Under the pieces are notes generated by a model, which had not been told where the DNA came from, ran no database searches, and was given only the letters and a program-made list of their open reading frames with translations. The position numbers were made by a program, and so were the translations under genes. From assembly GCF_006007885.1 (NCBI RefSeq), contig NZ_VCRO01000008.1, positions 1 to 58,583 on the forward strand: a stretch of DNA of 58,583 nt. The letters are read 5' to 3'. Source of the DNA: Alteribacter natronophilus (GTDB taxonomy: Bacteria > Bacillota > Bacilli > Bacillales > Salisediminibacteriaceae). This document shows, piece by piece, positions 10,492-19,772 of the stretch (position 1 is its first letter; every line of letters starts with the position of its first letter).

Positions 10492-11259
10492 TCAGTTTCT
10501 GTTTTTTTCATATATAAGTCTCAGCCCTTCAAGCGTCAGATAGGGATCAACCTCATCCACCGAGGGGGCCTCCGGACCGATCAGCTCACAGAGCCCGCCT
10601 GTTGCCACCACACGGGGGCGTGTTCCGGTTTCTTTTTTTATGGCACGGACGATTCCCTCAACCTGACCGATACTGCCGTGAAAAATACCGGCCTGCATCG
10701 ATTCGACTGTTGTTTTTCCAACAACGCCTTCCGGCCTTGCCAGTTCCACTCTCGGCAGTTTTGAAGCGTAGGTGTAAAGAGCTTCGGTTGCGATCTTTAC
10801 TCCGGGGGTAATCGTCCCCCCTTCATACTGGCCTTTTCCGTTAATAAAACAGAACGTTGTGGCTGTTCCAAAGTCGACGATGATGAGGGGGCTGCCGTAT
10901 CTCGCTGTACCGGCAACCGCGTTGGCAATACGGTCTGCACCGACTTCCTTCGGGTTGTCGTACTTTATGTTCAAGCCGGTTTTAACACCGGGCCCCACAA
11001 GTTTCGGTTCTGTTCCGATATAGGACCTGCACATTTCCACAAGAGAATACATGACAGGCGGAGCCACAGACGATATCATCACACCTTCAATCTGATTGAA
11101 TGACAGCCCTGCATGGGAAAAAAGACCGCCGATCAGCATTGCGTATTCGTCTTCGCTCTTTTTCGGGTCCGTCCCGATTCGCCAGTCGTAAAGGAGACGG
11201 TCCCCATCGTACACACCGATCATGATATTTGTATTTCCTGCATCCATAACCGCGATCAT
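10492..11259 (-). CDS. coaX: Type III pantothenate kinase
   Basis: Phosphorylates pantothenate, the first step of coenzyme A synthesis. The 255 residues show the ASKHA-type phosphate loop MDAGNTN, the conserved GADRIANAVAG, and IVDFGTATTF. The frame runs open upstream to 11460, but that stretch is part of a dispersed repeat. The start at 11259 (MIAVMDAGNTN) follows AAGGGGG at about 10 bases and matches the family N-terminus. hslO follows after 111 bp. Confidence 0.96.
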   Translation of the reverse strand: MIAVMDAGNTNIMIGVYDGDRLLYDWRIGTDPKKSEDEYAMLIGGLFSHAGLSFNQIEGVMISSVAPPVMYSLVEMCRSYIGTEPKLVGPGVKTGLNIKYDNPKEVGADRIANAVAGTARYGSPLIIVDFGTATTFCFINGKGQYEGGTITPGVKIATEALYTYASKLPRVELARPEGVVGKTTVESMQAGIFHGSIGQVEGIVRAIKKETGTRPRVVATGGLCELIGPEAPSVDEVDPYLTLEGLRLIYEKNRN

Positions 11260-11329
11260 ACCGGGCATTCCCCCTTTGTATTCTAAATAAGTATCCCCTT
11301 CCGTCAGTTTCGTGTAGCTCCACTGAACG

Positions 11330-11530
11330 CCATCCGCTCCCTTTCCGCGGCGGTGCCGGCGAGCCTCCGCGAGCTTCGCCCTGTGGGGTCTCGCCTGGCG
11401 AAAAGACTCCCTGCTTCTTCCTCTGCAGGCGTAGCTCTGAAGCAGAATACGTCGAAGCACCTCGAAGTAAGAGCATGATGCGGATGCTCGCCACTGCCGC
11501 AGGAGTCTCGCTGCTGGCGTCAGCTACGCA
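11330..11530. repeat. GC-rich dispersed intergenic repeat, copy 1
   Basis: About 200 bp of palindrome-rich sequence upstream of coaX. It contains CTTTCCGCGGCGG, GGGGTCTCG and GCCGCAGGAGTC. A block at about 11408-11467 (CCTGCTTCTTCCTCTGC ... TACGTCGAAGCA ... CTCGAAGT) is shared almost base for base with copy 2 at 19080-19140. No coding sequence is supported here. It accounts for most of the 11260-11705 gap. Confidence 0.8.
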
Positions 11531-11646
11531 AAAAGAGCGATTTGCTGACTAAGAGGTATACTCATTTTATTCTATGTGCATCCGATTTCCATGGCATGGA
11601 GTGTCTCTGCTCGTGTGCACCTGCGTGTAAAAAAACTTATCTCCTG

Positions 11647-11694
11647 ATAAAAAGGGTGCCCCAAAAGGTTCAGTTTCACCTTTTGGGACACCCC
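11647..11694 (-). terminator. ftsH terminator
   Basis: Very stable minus-strand hairpin: GGGTGTCCCAAAAGGT, a 7-base loop, AACCTTTTGGGGCACCC, then TTTTTAT. Directly after the ftsH stop. Confidence 0.93.
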
Positions 11695-11705
11695 CTCCCT
11701 CACAA

Positions 11706-13754
11706 TTATCGTTTATCCCGGTCGTCATCTTCCTTATCGTCGTCAAACGGTTTTTCAACCTGACTGTCGAGGTAGCTGCCTTTGTTCTCTTCTTTAGGAG
11801 CATCCTCTTCCGAATCGGAATCTTCGCCTTTTTTACTCTGGATATTCACTTTCAAATCGTCGTCGGATTCACCGTTGATCTTTTTCGACATATGGTGACC
11901 CTCCGGCATCTTCCCGTCTTCCACAAGGGATTTAATCTGCTCGGCATCAAGTGTTTCGTGCTCAAGAAGCATCTGGGCCACAAGCTCGAGTTTGTCCTTG
12001 TGCTCGGTCAGAATCTGACGGCAGTGCTCATAGGATTCCTTGATGATACGCTGAATTTCCGTATCGATATCATGGGCAATGGCGTCACTGTAGTTCGGCT
12101 CATTGTTGATGTCTTTTCCAAGGAAAACCTCACCCTGCGGCTGACCGAACTGGAGCGGTCCGAGCTTTTCGCTCATTCCGTACTCGGTTACCATCTTACG
12201 GGCAATTCCCGTGGCGCGCTGGAAGTCATTGTGTGCACCGGTACTCACTTCACCGAACATCACTTCTTCCGCGACCCGTCCTCCGAGGAGTCCGACAATC
12301 TTATCAAGAAGTTCCGGCTTCGTCATGAAGTAACGGTCTTCTTTCGGAAGCATCATGGCGTAACCGCCGGCCTGTCCACGTGGTACGATCGTTACTTTGT
12401 GTACCATGTCAGCGCTGGCAAGCTTCACACCCACGACCGTATGTCCGGCTTCGTGGTGCGCAACAATGTCACGCTCTTTTTCGGAGATCACACGGCTTTT
12501 CTTCGACGGACCTGCGATTACGCGGTCAATCGCTTCCTCCACCGACTCCATATCGATCTTATCCTTATCCGAACGGGCAGCTACAAGTGCCGCTTCGTTC
12601 AGGAGGTTCTCAAGATCCGCTCCGGAGAATCCGGGAGTACGGGCTGCGATGACTTTCAGATTCACGTCATCAGCAAGCGGTTTGTTTTTAGCATGAACGC
12701 CAAGGACTTCCTCACGTCCCTTAACATCCGGACGGCCCACCATAATCTGACGGTCAAAACGTCCCGGACGGAGAAGGGCCGGGTCAAGAATATCGGCACG
12801 GTTCGTTGCAGCAATCAGGATAATTCCTTCGTTGGCTCCGAATCCGTCCATCTCAACAAGGAGCTGGTTGAGCGTCTGCTCACGCTCATCGTGTCCTCCG
12901 CCAAGTCCGGCGCCACGACGGCGTCCTACAGCATCGATCTCATCAATAAAGATGATACACGGTGAGTTTTTCTTGGCATTTTCGAACAGGTCACGTACAC
13001 GGGAGGCACCGACACCGACGAACATTTCCACGAAGTCGGAACCACTGATTGAGAAGAACGGTACGCCCGCTTCTCCTGCAACAGCACGTGCGAGTAATGT
13101 TTTACCTGTACCAGGTGGTCCTACGAGGAGCACCCCTTTAGGTATTCTGGCACCGATCTGGGAGAATTTGCGCGGATCTTTAAGGAAGTCAACGACCTCC
13201 ACAAGTTCCTGCTTCTCTTCCTCGGCTCCCGCCACGTCTTTAAAGCGGGCTTTTTTCTTATCTTCACTGTAGAGCTTCGCCTTACTCTTACCGAAGTTCA
13301 TCACTCTGCTTCCGCCGCCCTGAGCCTGGCTCAGAAGGAAGAAGAACAGGATGAAGATAATGATAAACGGAATTATCGCGGTAAAGACCGTCACCCATCC
13401 GCTCGGTTCCTCAGCTTCTTCAAACTGCACATCGGCAGTGTTTACAAGCGTTACGATCTGCCCGACCATTTCAGGTGTATCAGGAACATTGACAACGAAA
13501 GCCTGGCCTTCCTCGGCCTCTTCCTCCGTTTCCTGATCCCCGGCACCAGGCACAAGGTTTCCGCGAAGAATATATACGTCTCCACCCGGCTGGGCAGTGA
13601 CATTGTTTATTTCACCATTTTCCAGGGCTGTCTGGAATTCATTAAAAGTCATCTCTTCCGTATCGGCAGGTTCACCGTTAAAGAGACTTACGATCCCGAC
13701 AATAACCAGGAAAATTAATAAGTAGAATATCGTATTACGAAAAATGCGATTCAT
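11706..13754 (-). CDS. ftsH: ATP-dependent zinc metalloprotease FtsH
   Basis: Membrane-anchored AAA+ protease that degrades damaged or short-lived membrane and regulatory proteins. The 682 residues start with a transmembrane helix (about 6-23), an extracytoplasmic domain, and a second helix (about 122-142). The AAA module follows: Walker A GPPGTGKT, Walker [13 protein letters not shown], and arginine-finger region [11 protein letters not shown]. The zinc protease site is [10 protein letters not shown]. The last ~60 residues are very acidic and low-complexity, longer than strictly needed. It follows hprT, as in B. subtilis, but with its own promoter and terminator. Confidence 0.98.
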   Translation of the reverse strand: MNRIFRNTIFYLLIFLVIVGIVSLFNGEPADTEEMTFNEFQTALENGEINNVTAQPGGDVYILRGNLVPGAGDQETEEEAEEGQAFVVNVPDTPEMVGQIVTLVNTADVQFEEAEEPSGWVTVFTAIIPFIIIFILFFFLLSQAQGGGSRVMNFGKSKAKLYSEDKKKARFKDVAGAEEEKQELVEVVDFLKDPRKFSQIGARIPKGVLLVGPPGTGKTLLARAVAGEAGVPFFSISGSDFVEMFVGVGASRVRDLFENAKKNSPCIIFIDEIDAVGRRRGAGLGGGHDEREQTLNQLLVEMDGFGANEGIILIAATNRADILDPALLRPGRFDRQIMVGRPDVKGREEVLGVHAKNKPLADDVNLKVIAARTPGFSGADLENLLNEAALVAARSDKDKIDMESVEEAIDRVIAGPSKKSRVISEKERDIVAHHEAGHTVVGVKLASADMVHKVTIVPRGQAGGYAMMLPKEDRYFMTKPELLDKIVGLLGGRVAEEVMFGEVSTGAHNDFQRATGIARKMVTEYGMSEKLGPLQFGQPQGEVFLGKDINNEPNYSDAIAHDIDTEIQRIIKESYEHCRQILTEHKDKLELVAQMLLEHETLDAEQIKSLVEDGKMPEGHHMSKKINGESDDDLKVNIQSKKGEDSDSEEDAPKEENKGSYLDSQVEKPFDDDKEDDDRDKR

Positions 13755-13790
13755 TCTTTACCTCCTCCCGCGTACGAGTACACTTAGCAT

Positions 13791-13820
13791 ATAGTACCAT
13801 AAAAAGGTTCTTCATCACAA
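13791..13820 (-). promoter_or_regulatory. ftsH promoter
   Basis: -35 TTGTGA at 13815-13820 and -10 TACTAT at 13791-13796, spacer 18 bp, about 37 bp before the ftsH ATG. A GGGAGGAGG Shine-Dalgarno sequence follows. Confidence 0.7.
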
Positions 13821-13824
13821 TAAA

Positions 13825-14364
13825 TTACCCCTGGTAGATCTCAGGCTTAAGAATGCCGATAAACGGGAGGTTGCGGTAGCGTTCGGCGTAATCCAGCCCG
13901 TAGCCCACAACAAACTCGTCCGGAACCGTAAACCCTGCCCTGTCAGGGACCAGGTCCACCTTCCGTCCCTCCGGCTTATCAAGGAGCGTGACGATTTTTA
14001 CGGATTTTGCCTTACGGTAGCGGAAGAGCTCCACAATATAGCTCAGTGTAAGTCCGCTGTCGATAATATCTTCCAGAATAAGCACGTCACGGCCTTCCAC
14101 AGATGTGTTCAGGTCCTTGACGATCTTTACCTCACCCGAAGAAACGGTTTCATTCCCGTAGCTGGAAACATCCATGAGATCAAGCTCCACATGGGTGTCA
14201 ATATTCTGGATCAGGTCACCCATAAAAGGAAGGGATCCTTTGAGAATACCGATTACAAGGGGAAAACGTCCCTCGTACTCTTCGGTCAGCTCCCTGCCGA
14301 GCTCGGCGATTTTCTCCTGAATTTCTTCTTCGGAAATTAATACAGACTGAATGTCATCTCTCAT
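13825..14364 (-). CDS. hprT: Hypoxanthine-guanine phosphoribosyltransferase
   Basis: Salvages hypoxanthine and guanine to IMP and GMP using PRPP. The 179 residues carry the PRPP-binding motif [13 protein letters not shown] and the flexible-loop residues in [13 protein letters not shown]. The start at 14364 ([14 protein letters not shown]) matches the B. subtilis N-terminus; the AGGAGG upstream is somewhat far (about 13 bases). The open frame up to 14403 is not conserved. In B. subtilis HprT also partners with TilS and FtsH expression; here a terminator separates it from tilS. Confidence 0.96.
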   Translation of the reverse strand: MRDDIQSVLISEEEIQEKIAELGRELTEEYEGRFPLVIGILKGSLPFMGDLIQNIDTHVELDLMDVSSYGNETVSSGEVKIVKDLNTSVEGRDVLILEDIIDSGLTLSYIVELFRYRKAKSVKIVTLLDKPEGRKVDLVPDRAGFTVPDEFVVGYGLDYAERYRNLPFIGILKPEIYQG

Positions 14365-14417
14365 AAGTCCTGTTAAGCCTCCTAATAGTAATAAAATCCG
14401 CACGTCTCCTTAATGAC

Positions 14418-14450
14418 AAAAAAGAGGACGGCCTCTGACAAGGCCGTTTT
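14418..14450 (-). terminator. tilS terminator
   Basis: Minus-strand hairpin ACGGCCT - TGTCAG - AGGCCGT followed by CCTCTTTTTT. It splits tilS from hprT, genes that are usually cotranscribed. Confidence 0.88.
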
Positions 14451-14483
14451 AATGCCTTTTCCCACCGGGCCGGAGCATGGTAC

Positions 14484-15917
14484 TCAATGCCCTTTTACGC
14501 TCTTTTTAAAACCGGGATCATCCGGTATGAATGTCATGGACAGAGCGGTTTCCGTGCTTTCCGTCAAACAGGCACAGGCCGCCCGGGCAAGGCCGGGCAG
14601 CCAGAGGATCCGGTCATCCGCATCGGTAATGACCGGCCACCTGTCCCGTAAATCCCTTGGTACTTTTTTATCAATCAGCAGATCCTTAAGCTTCCTGCTT
14701 CCCGTCATGCCAAAAGGCACCAGCCGGTCTCCCGCTTTTCTGAAACGTACCGTAAGCGGAAGGCGCAGAAGGTTCCGGTCCCCGTAATAAGTCCAGAGAC
14801 TCTCCGGGACCGGACTGCTGTATTCTTCACTGAGAGCATTCGATACCTCTATCTTCCCCTCTTTAAACACAACCATTCCCGATTCAGGCAATTGCCATGA
14901 ATCCGTATTCCTGCCGGGAGATTCCGCTCCTGAGGAAATCACGCACACACCATAGGATCTGCGAACAGAAACAGCTCCCGGAAGGTCAAGGTTTCCGGAA
15001 GGGTGCGTCTGCCGGAGCAGATCGGAAAATGCATTCATATGTATACTCCGGGCCATGGATTTTTCCGTGTCTTTGGAAAGATAGTTTAATATTAGATGAA
15101 AGGCCCTCCTTTGTAAAGGGTTCGGCATGGACAGAAACTCCGGGATCGAAAGCGTCACCTGCTCCGGATTTTTACCTGTAACGGCCTTCTCCAGCCCTTC
15201 TTCTGCGAGCTCACCCAGGAAGTCATCATCCTCTGCCAGCCACTCACTCTGCTGCTGGAAGCGCTCATGCACTTTCGGGTTTTCCTCTTTCAGGAACGGG
15301 AGCACTTCTTTTCTGAACCGGTTGCGGGTGTAGCTGTCCTTCTCGTTGGTCGGGTCAATCCGGTATTCAATCCCGTTCTCCCTGCAGTAGGCAATCAGAC
15401 TGTCCTTTTCAACCGCAAGAAACGGTCTTACAAGTATACCGGCTGCAAATGGCCGTTTAACAGGGATTCCCTTCATTCCCCCCGCCGCCCCGCGCACCTG
15501 GCGCATGAGCATGGTTTCGACCTGATCGTCTCCGTGGTGGGCAGTTACAAGATAATCCCCTTCATATTCGTTCATCACCTGCTCAAAAAAACGGTAACGG
15601 CAGTACCGGGCCGCTTCCTGAAGTGAGGTTCCCGATTTCTCTGCTTCCTTTTTTACGTCCGGTTCTGCAGTGATACACTGCACACCGTGACTCCGGCTCA
15701 GCGTCTCCACAAACATCCGGTCCTGCCTCGACGCAGCTCCCCGCAGGCCGTGGTCCACATGAAGCACCAGGAGACGCAGCCCAAGCTCCTCTTTTCTGCT
15801 CACAAGGTAATGAAGCAGCGCTGCAGAATCAGGACCTCCTGATACTGCAGCAAGCACTTTGGCACCCGCGGACAGGAGGCCGTGTTTTTCGATAAACCGG
15901 TCAACGGTTTGTTTCAT
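14484..15917 (-). CDS. tilS: tRNA(Ile)-lysidine synthase
   Basis: Adds lysine to the wobble cytidine of tRNA-Ile(CAU), so that it reads AUA. The 477-residue protein has the PP-loop SGGPDSAALLHYL near residue 24 and VTAHHGDDQVETMLM in the catalytic domain, then the TilS C-terminal domain (RKAGDRLVPFGMTGSRKLKDL). The start at 15917 (MKQTVDRF) lies 12 bases after AAAGGGGG and overlaps the end of the upstream exporter gene by 17 bp. Confidence 0.97.
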   Translation of the reverse strand: MKQTVDRFIEKHGLLSAGAKVLAAVSGGPDSAALLHYLVSRKEELGLRLLVLHVDHGLRGAASRQDRMFVETLSRSHGVQCITAEPDVKKEAEKSGTSLQEAARYCRYRFFEQVMNEYEGDYLVTAHHGDDQVETMLMRQVRGAAGGMKGIPVKRPFAAGILVRPFLAVEKDSLIAYCRENGIEYRIDPTNEKDSYTRNRFRKEVLPFLKEENPKVHERFQQQSEWLAEDDDFLGELAEEGLEKAVTGKNPEQVTLSIPEFLSMPNPLQRRAFHLILNYLSKDTEKSMARSIHMNAFSDLLRQTHPSGNLDLPGAVSVRRSYGVCVISSGAESPGRNTDSWQLPESGMVVFKEGKIEVSNALSEEYSSPVPESLWTYYGDRNLLRLPLTVRFRKAGDRLVPFGMTGSRKLKDLLIDKKVPRDLRDRWPVITDADDRILWLPGLARAACACLTESTETALSMTFIPDDPGFKKSVKGH

Positions 15918-16347
15918 AACGATGACCGACCCCCTTTCCAAACGAGAACACCGCAAGGGCAAATACAAGCCCCGCTGCGATCGCTCCGGCCCTCAGCATC
16001 GTTTCCACCCCGTACTCAAGACCGGTAAGATACTCCCCGTCCACAAAAGAAAGCATTGTAAAGTACGCACGGCTGCCCGGTACGAGTGGGAGAATCCCCG
16101 GTATGGCAAGAGTTGTAACAGGAATTCGTACAAAGCGTGCCAGCATATGGGAAATCAGCGCCGCTGTCAGTGACGCCGCTGCCGTGGAAAAAACCGGAGA
16201 AGCATCAAAATAAAGGCCGGCATTCAAAATCGAATAGGCGATTACGCCGATTCCTCCACCGAGAAGGAGCGCCCGCTTCGGTACACTGAAAATCACACCA
16301 AAACCGACCGTTGCAATAAAACAGATAATAAGTTCAATGAAAAACAT
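15901..16347 (-). CDS. ThrE-type exporter, small subunit (YjjB/DUF3815-like)
   Basis: A 148-residue hydrophobic protein with about four membrane segments, including ELIICFIATVGFGVIFSV at the N-terminus and a final helix ending in a basic tail. The internal PGILPLVPG matches the ThrE_2 family (E. coli YjjB). This family forms the second half of split threonine/serine or dicarboxylate exporters; the partner is the preceding gene. Substrate cannot be told from the sequence. B. subtilis has no such gene between yabT and tilS. The stop overlaps the tilS start. Confidence 0.85.
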   Translation of the reverse strand: MFFIELIICFIATVGFGVIFSVPKRALLLGGGIGVIAYSILNAGLYFDASPVFSTAAASLTAALISHMLARFVRIPVTTLAIPGILPLVPGSRAYFTMLSFVDGEYLTGLEYGVETMLRAGAIAAGLVFALAVFSFGKGVGHRYETNR

Positions 16348-16365
16348 CGGTGCAGGCTCCTTTCA

Positions 16366-17121
16366 TCAGAGAAATAGCGATATCGCAAAGGCAACTCCGC
16401 TGGCAATGGAGAGGGCTGTGAGAAGAGCTTCCGCTCCCCTGCTCACACCGGCAACCAGGTCACCTGACATCAGATCCCTTACGGCGTTGGTAAGCGGCAC
16501 CCCGGGAACAAGCGGCATGAGGGAGCCGATGATAATCTGGTTGACGTTATCCCCGATTCCGAAAAAAACGAGGACAATCGCCATCGATCCGCCAAGAAAC
16601 GCAGCTGCAAACTCCGCTGCGAACCGGACCTTCAGATACCTTTCAAATTCCACCACCGTTACACTCGTTAGAATCGCTGCCAGAAAAGCCGGGAAAAGGT
16701 CCGGCCAGTCTCCTCCGAATAAAAGAGCAAATCCGCTTCCCGCCACCCCGGCACTTAGGTGGATAAGCCAGAGGGGGTAGGGCACCGGCGAATCTGCGAT
16801 TGCCTTCAATTTTTCGTGGGCCTGCTCCGCGTCAAGCTCCCGGTTCACAAACTCTCTTGACACCTGGTTCACTTCCGTCACCTTGTTTAGATCCTGAAGC
16901 CGGTCATCAACACGGACCATCTGCATCTGGTCATCTTTACCCTCTTCCTCAAAAGAGAGGAAGATGCCCGTGGACGTGGCAAAGCAGTGTACGTTCTTCA
17001 TGGAGGCCGCCTTGGCCATCCTTTCGAGAGTCTCTTCCACACGGTATGTCTCAGCCCCATAGGTCAGCATAATCTCCCCCGCCAGCAGGCAGATATCCAT
17101 GACCTGATCCGATTTCCCCAT
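16366..17121 (-). CDS. ThrE-type exporter, large subunit (YjjP-like)
   Basis: The 251-residue protein has the soluble N-terminal half (residues about 1-115) of the ThrE family, beginning with LLAGEIMLTYGAETYRVEET. The C-terminal half has about five membrane helices and the signature SLMPLVPGVPLTNAVRDL. Bacterial ThrE proteins export threonine and serine, while split YjjP/YjjB has been linked to succinate export; either is possible. The start at 17121 is chosen because GGAGGTG lies 10 bases upstream; an ATG at 17148 has no Shine-Dalgarno sequence. It is paired with the small subunit 18 bp downstream. Confidence 0.88.
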   Translation of the reverse strand: MGKSDQVMDICLLAGEIMLTYGAETYRVEETLERMAKAASMKNVHCFATSTGIFLSFEEEGKDDQMQMVRVDDRLQDLNKVTEVNQVSREFVNRELDAEQAHEKLKAIADSPVPYPLWLIHLSAGVAGSGFALLFGGDWPDLFPAFLAAILTSVTVVEFERYLKVRFAAEFAAAFLGGSMAIVLVFFGIGDNVNQIIIGSLMPLVPGVPLTNAVRDLMSGDLVAGVSRGAEALLTALSIASGVAFAISLFL

Positions 17122-17153
17122 CTGTCTCTGCCACCTCCGGTACGCCATTTCCG

Positions 17154-18161
17154 CTACATGATTTGTACAAATAAGTATAGTCCATATCCAAGCAGAAGAA
17201 AAGCGGCTACAAGAAGGGTTTCAACAATTCCGGATGGGGTTTTGCGGAGGGTTTTCCGGACTTTTCGGTGCGCTTTCCGCGTTGCCGGTATTACCGGTGC
17301 GGCAGGCACACCGGTCTGAGGCTGAGCGGCTTTTCTTTCACGGCGGGGGCTCCCTGTACCAATCCTGTCCATCAGGTCCTTTCTCATTTCCATCGCTTCT
17401 TTGTATTTCCCTGTAAGTGCCCGCCTGATCACAGGTGCAAACTGTTTTAATGCCGGCCTTTCCGCTGTTTTTTTCAGCAGCAGGGAAAGGTTGTCTTTTT
17501 CCCTTCTCTCAAAGCGGGCCGGAAACGCGCTGTTTATGAGTATCATGGCCACTGCAAAGAGATCATAGGATGGATCCGCCTTCCTGCCTCCCAGTCCCCA
17601 GTACCCCCGGTCGAAAAACTCGGTAAATTCCTTTATTGCCCGGCCGCTGCGCGTCGTTCCGCCTACATCAAACCAGCGGACCCTGTAAGGCGGCCCGGTT
17701 ACGAGAAGGTTTTCCGGTTTCAGATCTCCGAAAATCCATCCTGCCTGATGCAGCCTGTCCAGATCCCCGAGCAGCTGAACAGCCAGTATGCCCGACCATT
17801 CAACCCCGCGTTTCTGAACAAAGGGAATGACCTCTTCCCCTTCAATGTACTCCATTACATAGAAGGGATACGTCCCGTCTGCAGCAGTGAAATCATCCAC
17901 ATCGAAAAGAGAAGGCCCAAGGTGCTCACCCTGGACCTTAGAAAAGTGCTGAAGCACGTTCACTTCTGATGTTATGGACATGGCATCGCTTCCGGCTTTA
18001 AGCGCAGCCTGCCCTTTTTCCGAACTGACCAGATACACCGTCCCTGTTGCTCCCCTGCCCAGTTCCCTGATCACACGGTAGCGGTTTCCGTGCCAGCGTC
18101 CGATGACCGTCTCCCCGGGGGTGAGATTACATCCCTGTTTCTTCGAGACCTGATCTCTCAT
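17154..18161 (-). CDS. yabT: Membrane-anchored Ser/Thr protein kinase YabT
   Basis: Hanks-type kinase of 335 residues. The P-loop is GRGATGTVY, the catalytic loop is GDLKPENLL and the metal-binding triad is DVGG instead of DFG, as in B. subtilis YabT. A basic segment (about 270-310) precedes one C-terminal membrane helix (LLVAAFLLLGYGLYLFV). In B. subtilis YabT is made in the forespore, binds DNA through a basic stretch and phosphorylates proteins such as RecA; the same role is inferred. The start at 18161 has GAGG nine bases upstream and overlaps the yabS end. Confidence 0.92.
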   Translation of the reverse strand: MRDQVSKKQGCNLTPGETVIGRWHGNRYRVIRELGRGATGTVYLVSSEKGQAALKAGSDAMSITSEVNVLQHFSKVQGEHLGPSLFDVDDFTAADGTYPFYVMEYIEGEEVIPFVQKRGVEWSGILAVQLLGDLDRLHQAGWIFGDLKPENLLVTGPPYRVRWFDVGGTTRSGRAIKEFTEFFDRGYWGLGGRKADPSYDLFAVAMILINSAFPARFERREKDNLSLLLKKTAERPALKQFAPVIRRALTGKYKEAMEMRKDLMDRIGTGSPRRERKAAQPQTGVPAAPVIPATRKAHRKVRKTLRKTPSGIVETLLVAAFLLLGYGLYLFVQIM

Positions 18162-18864
18162 CCCAACGGTCCTCACTTGTATTCATTCTGTTTCTGAATA
18201 TGCGGAGCGCTTCCTGAAGGGCCGGACCAGTCGGCGTCAGACCGCCCGGAGTCAGTTTTTTGAAGACACCCGCCAGTGAGTCAAGCTCCGGTGTCCAGCC
18301 GAGCTGTTTCTCCACATCCCTGCGTCTGCCCGGAAATGAATAAAGAGCAAACCGGTTCCCACCGGTACGTGAACGCAGACTTACGGACAAATCCACAAGG
18401 GCTTCCTGCACCATCGGCAGCTTATCGGTCATACTGGCGCTGGTGTCTACGAGGATGACCACCTCGAGGTCCATCGTCTCCCCGAGGTCATCAACCACTT
18501 CGACAACCTGTCCCCGTTTCGCTGGTGCCAGGTCCTCCAGTTCATGATCCTCTCCGAGAATCTGCTGCAGTTCTTTATTGACCACCCCCTGTATTGTCTG
18601 TGTCATAGCTTTTCTTGTTACCATCTGAACAGTCTGGGAAAGCTGCCTGGCGTAGACGATCTGACTGACACCGCCTCCTGACAGGGCGATTTCCTCAACC
18701 TCCTTCAGTCCCTGACTGCCATTGCGGCTTTCTTCCATAATTCCGATTACGTTAACCGTGATTCCGTGTTCTTTCGCCAGTGCTGCGATTGCCGTCGGGT
18801 CTTCTCCGGCGTTTGAACATCCGTCTGTTAAAAGCAGTACCTGCCTCAGCGTCCCTTTACTCAT
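18127..18864 (-). CDS. yabS: VWA-domain protein YabS
   Basis: A 245-residue protein with a von Willebrand factor A fold. The MIDAS metal site reads DTSASM with downstream TPTGPAL; a first VWA-like half starts QVLLLTDGCSN. B. subtilis YabS has the same layout and sits beside yabT; its function is not established. GGAGGGTG nine bases upstream fixes the ATG at 18864; the GTG three codons earlier overlaps that site. It is the first gene of a yabS-yabT unit whose ends overlap by about 35 bp. Confidence 0.9.
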   Translation of the reverse strand: MSKGTLRQVLLLTDGCSNAGEDPTAIAALAKEHGITVNVIGIMEESRNGSQGLKEVEEIALSGGGVSQIVYARQLSQTVQMVTRKAMTQTIQGVVNKELQQILGEDHELEDLAPAKRGQVVEVVDDLGETMDLEVVILVDTSASMTDKLPMVQEALVDLSVSLRSRTGGNRFALYSFPGRRRDVEKQLGWTPELDSLAGVFKKLTPGGLTPTGPALQEALRIFRNRMNTSEDRWDERSGLEETGM

Positions 18865-19009
18865 CTCTTTCACCCTCCATAATGATAAACTGGTATCATC
18901 ATTTACAAGATTGAAAGGGAATATACAATTAAGGGGACGGCTGTGTACACTTCCGGCAATCTATATAAAAGGGCCTCTCACCCTGGATGGATTGTTTATG
19001 GCTGCTGAA

Positions 19010-19200
19010 AGAGCAGCTTACAGAGCAGCTTCGCTGCAGGCGGACGCTTTCCGCGGGCATCACTTCAGCCCTGGAAGAATTCCTGCTTCTTCCTCTGCCA
19101 GTTATGCTCCGAAGCCTGCTACGTCGAAGCAACTCGAAGTTCAATCACGGAGTAAACGCTCGTCGCTGGAGTCGCCGCCTTCCGCTTCGCCCCATTTAAG
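19010..19200. repeat. GC-rich dispersed intergenic repeat, copy 2
   Basis: Contains GCAGGCGGACGCTTTCCGCGG, CCTGCTTCTTCCTCTGC, TACGTCGAAGCA and CTCGAAGT, the last three shared in the same order and spacing with copy 1 at 11408-11467. It fills most of the 18865-19322 gap between yabS and the micro-gene cluster. The remaining 19201-19322 shows no gene or U-tailed terminator. Confidence 0.8.
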
Positions 19201-19322
19201 CAGTATTCCTTTATAAATTTGTGATTCTATGATGCGGGCTGCCGGGCCCGGTACGATCGGCTGCTTTTTAGTCGTGAGGTACGGCTGCGTGATCGGTTAT
19301 GGCAGATTGAAATCGTTCTGTT

Positions 19323-19415
19323 TCACGAAGGCGGACGCGGGCGCGGCTTATACTTTTTCGCCCTGCTCCCTGCCACAAACTCCATGACCTTCCCGTGCTT
19401 CCGGTTCATCACCAT
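19323..19415 (-). CDS. PRPRPP micropeptide A (30 aa), unrecognised family
   Basis: I do not recognise this gene. ATG at 19413-19415 follows AAAGGAGG at 7 bases, and 30 codons lead to TGA. The peptide is basic, has no hydrophobic segment, and ends KKYKPRPRPPS at the stop codon. Tyr is residue 22. Three neighbours (19479, 19773, 20110) have the same length before Tyr and the same C-terminal motif. Compared with B, residues 17-22 (S-R-x-K-K-Y) and 24-29 (PRPRPP) align without gaps. The strand is set by the Shine-Dalgarno and start at a fixed distance and by co-orientation with spoIIE. The function is unknown. Confidence 0.75.
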   Translation of the reverse strand: MVMNRKHGKVMEFVAGSRAKKYKPRPRPPS

Positions 19416-19478
19416 TAAGGTTCCTCCTTTTAATCTGAATGTATTCCAGTACGGGAGTTCCGGGTAATTGAACCTTCT

Positions 19479-19574
19479 TCAATCTGTGGGCGGACGTGGA
19501 CGCGGGCGGTACTTTTTCGTCCTGCTCCGGACGTTTCTCTCAATTACGGTTCCCTGCCTTCTTTTCTCTTCCAT
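19479..19574 (-). CDS. PRPRPP micropeptide B (31 aa), unrecognised family
   Basis: ATG at 19572-19574 follows AAAAGGGAGG at 8 bases; TGA at 19479-19481. The peptide is rich in Arg, Lys and Glu at the front and ends KKYRPRPRPPTD. Tyr is again residue 22, Ser-Arg residues 17-18 and Val residue 10, as in A and C. The six PRPRPP codons are CCG CGT CCA CGT CCG CCC, differing from A only at third positions. The intercistronic gap to A is 63 bp, too short to hide another gene but enough for the next ribosome binding site. Confidence 0.75.
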   Translation of the reverse strand: MEEKRRQGTVIERNVRSRTKKYRPRPRPPTD

Positions 19575-19772
19575 TTTTCAGGCCTCCCTTTTGGATGTGG
19601 CGCGTGAGATTTTGGATGCGGTCTTTTCACACATGCGCTGCAGTGCCGTGCCGGAGTTATTATTCGCACACTGCTTCCGTGCCGGGCTTCCCTGTCTTCG
19701 CCCCGTTGTCAGCTGAACTGTCTGCTGCATTCCGGCTGCTCCTGCTCATCACCTGCCTGCCGGCTGGAAAAG

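Noticed and set aside
11260-11460. N-terminal extension of coaX
   Set aside because: Reads through a dispersed repeat and precedes the conserved kinase start with a good ribosome site.
11892-12965. 357-codon plus-strand frame
   Set aside because: Lies wholly opposite ftsH, has no ribosome site and no recognisable domain; a shadow of a conserved gene.
19658-19757. 29-codon minus-strand frame between micro-genes C and B (ATG near 19750)
   Set aside because: Weak ribosome site, no motif, no relation to the other frames.
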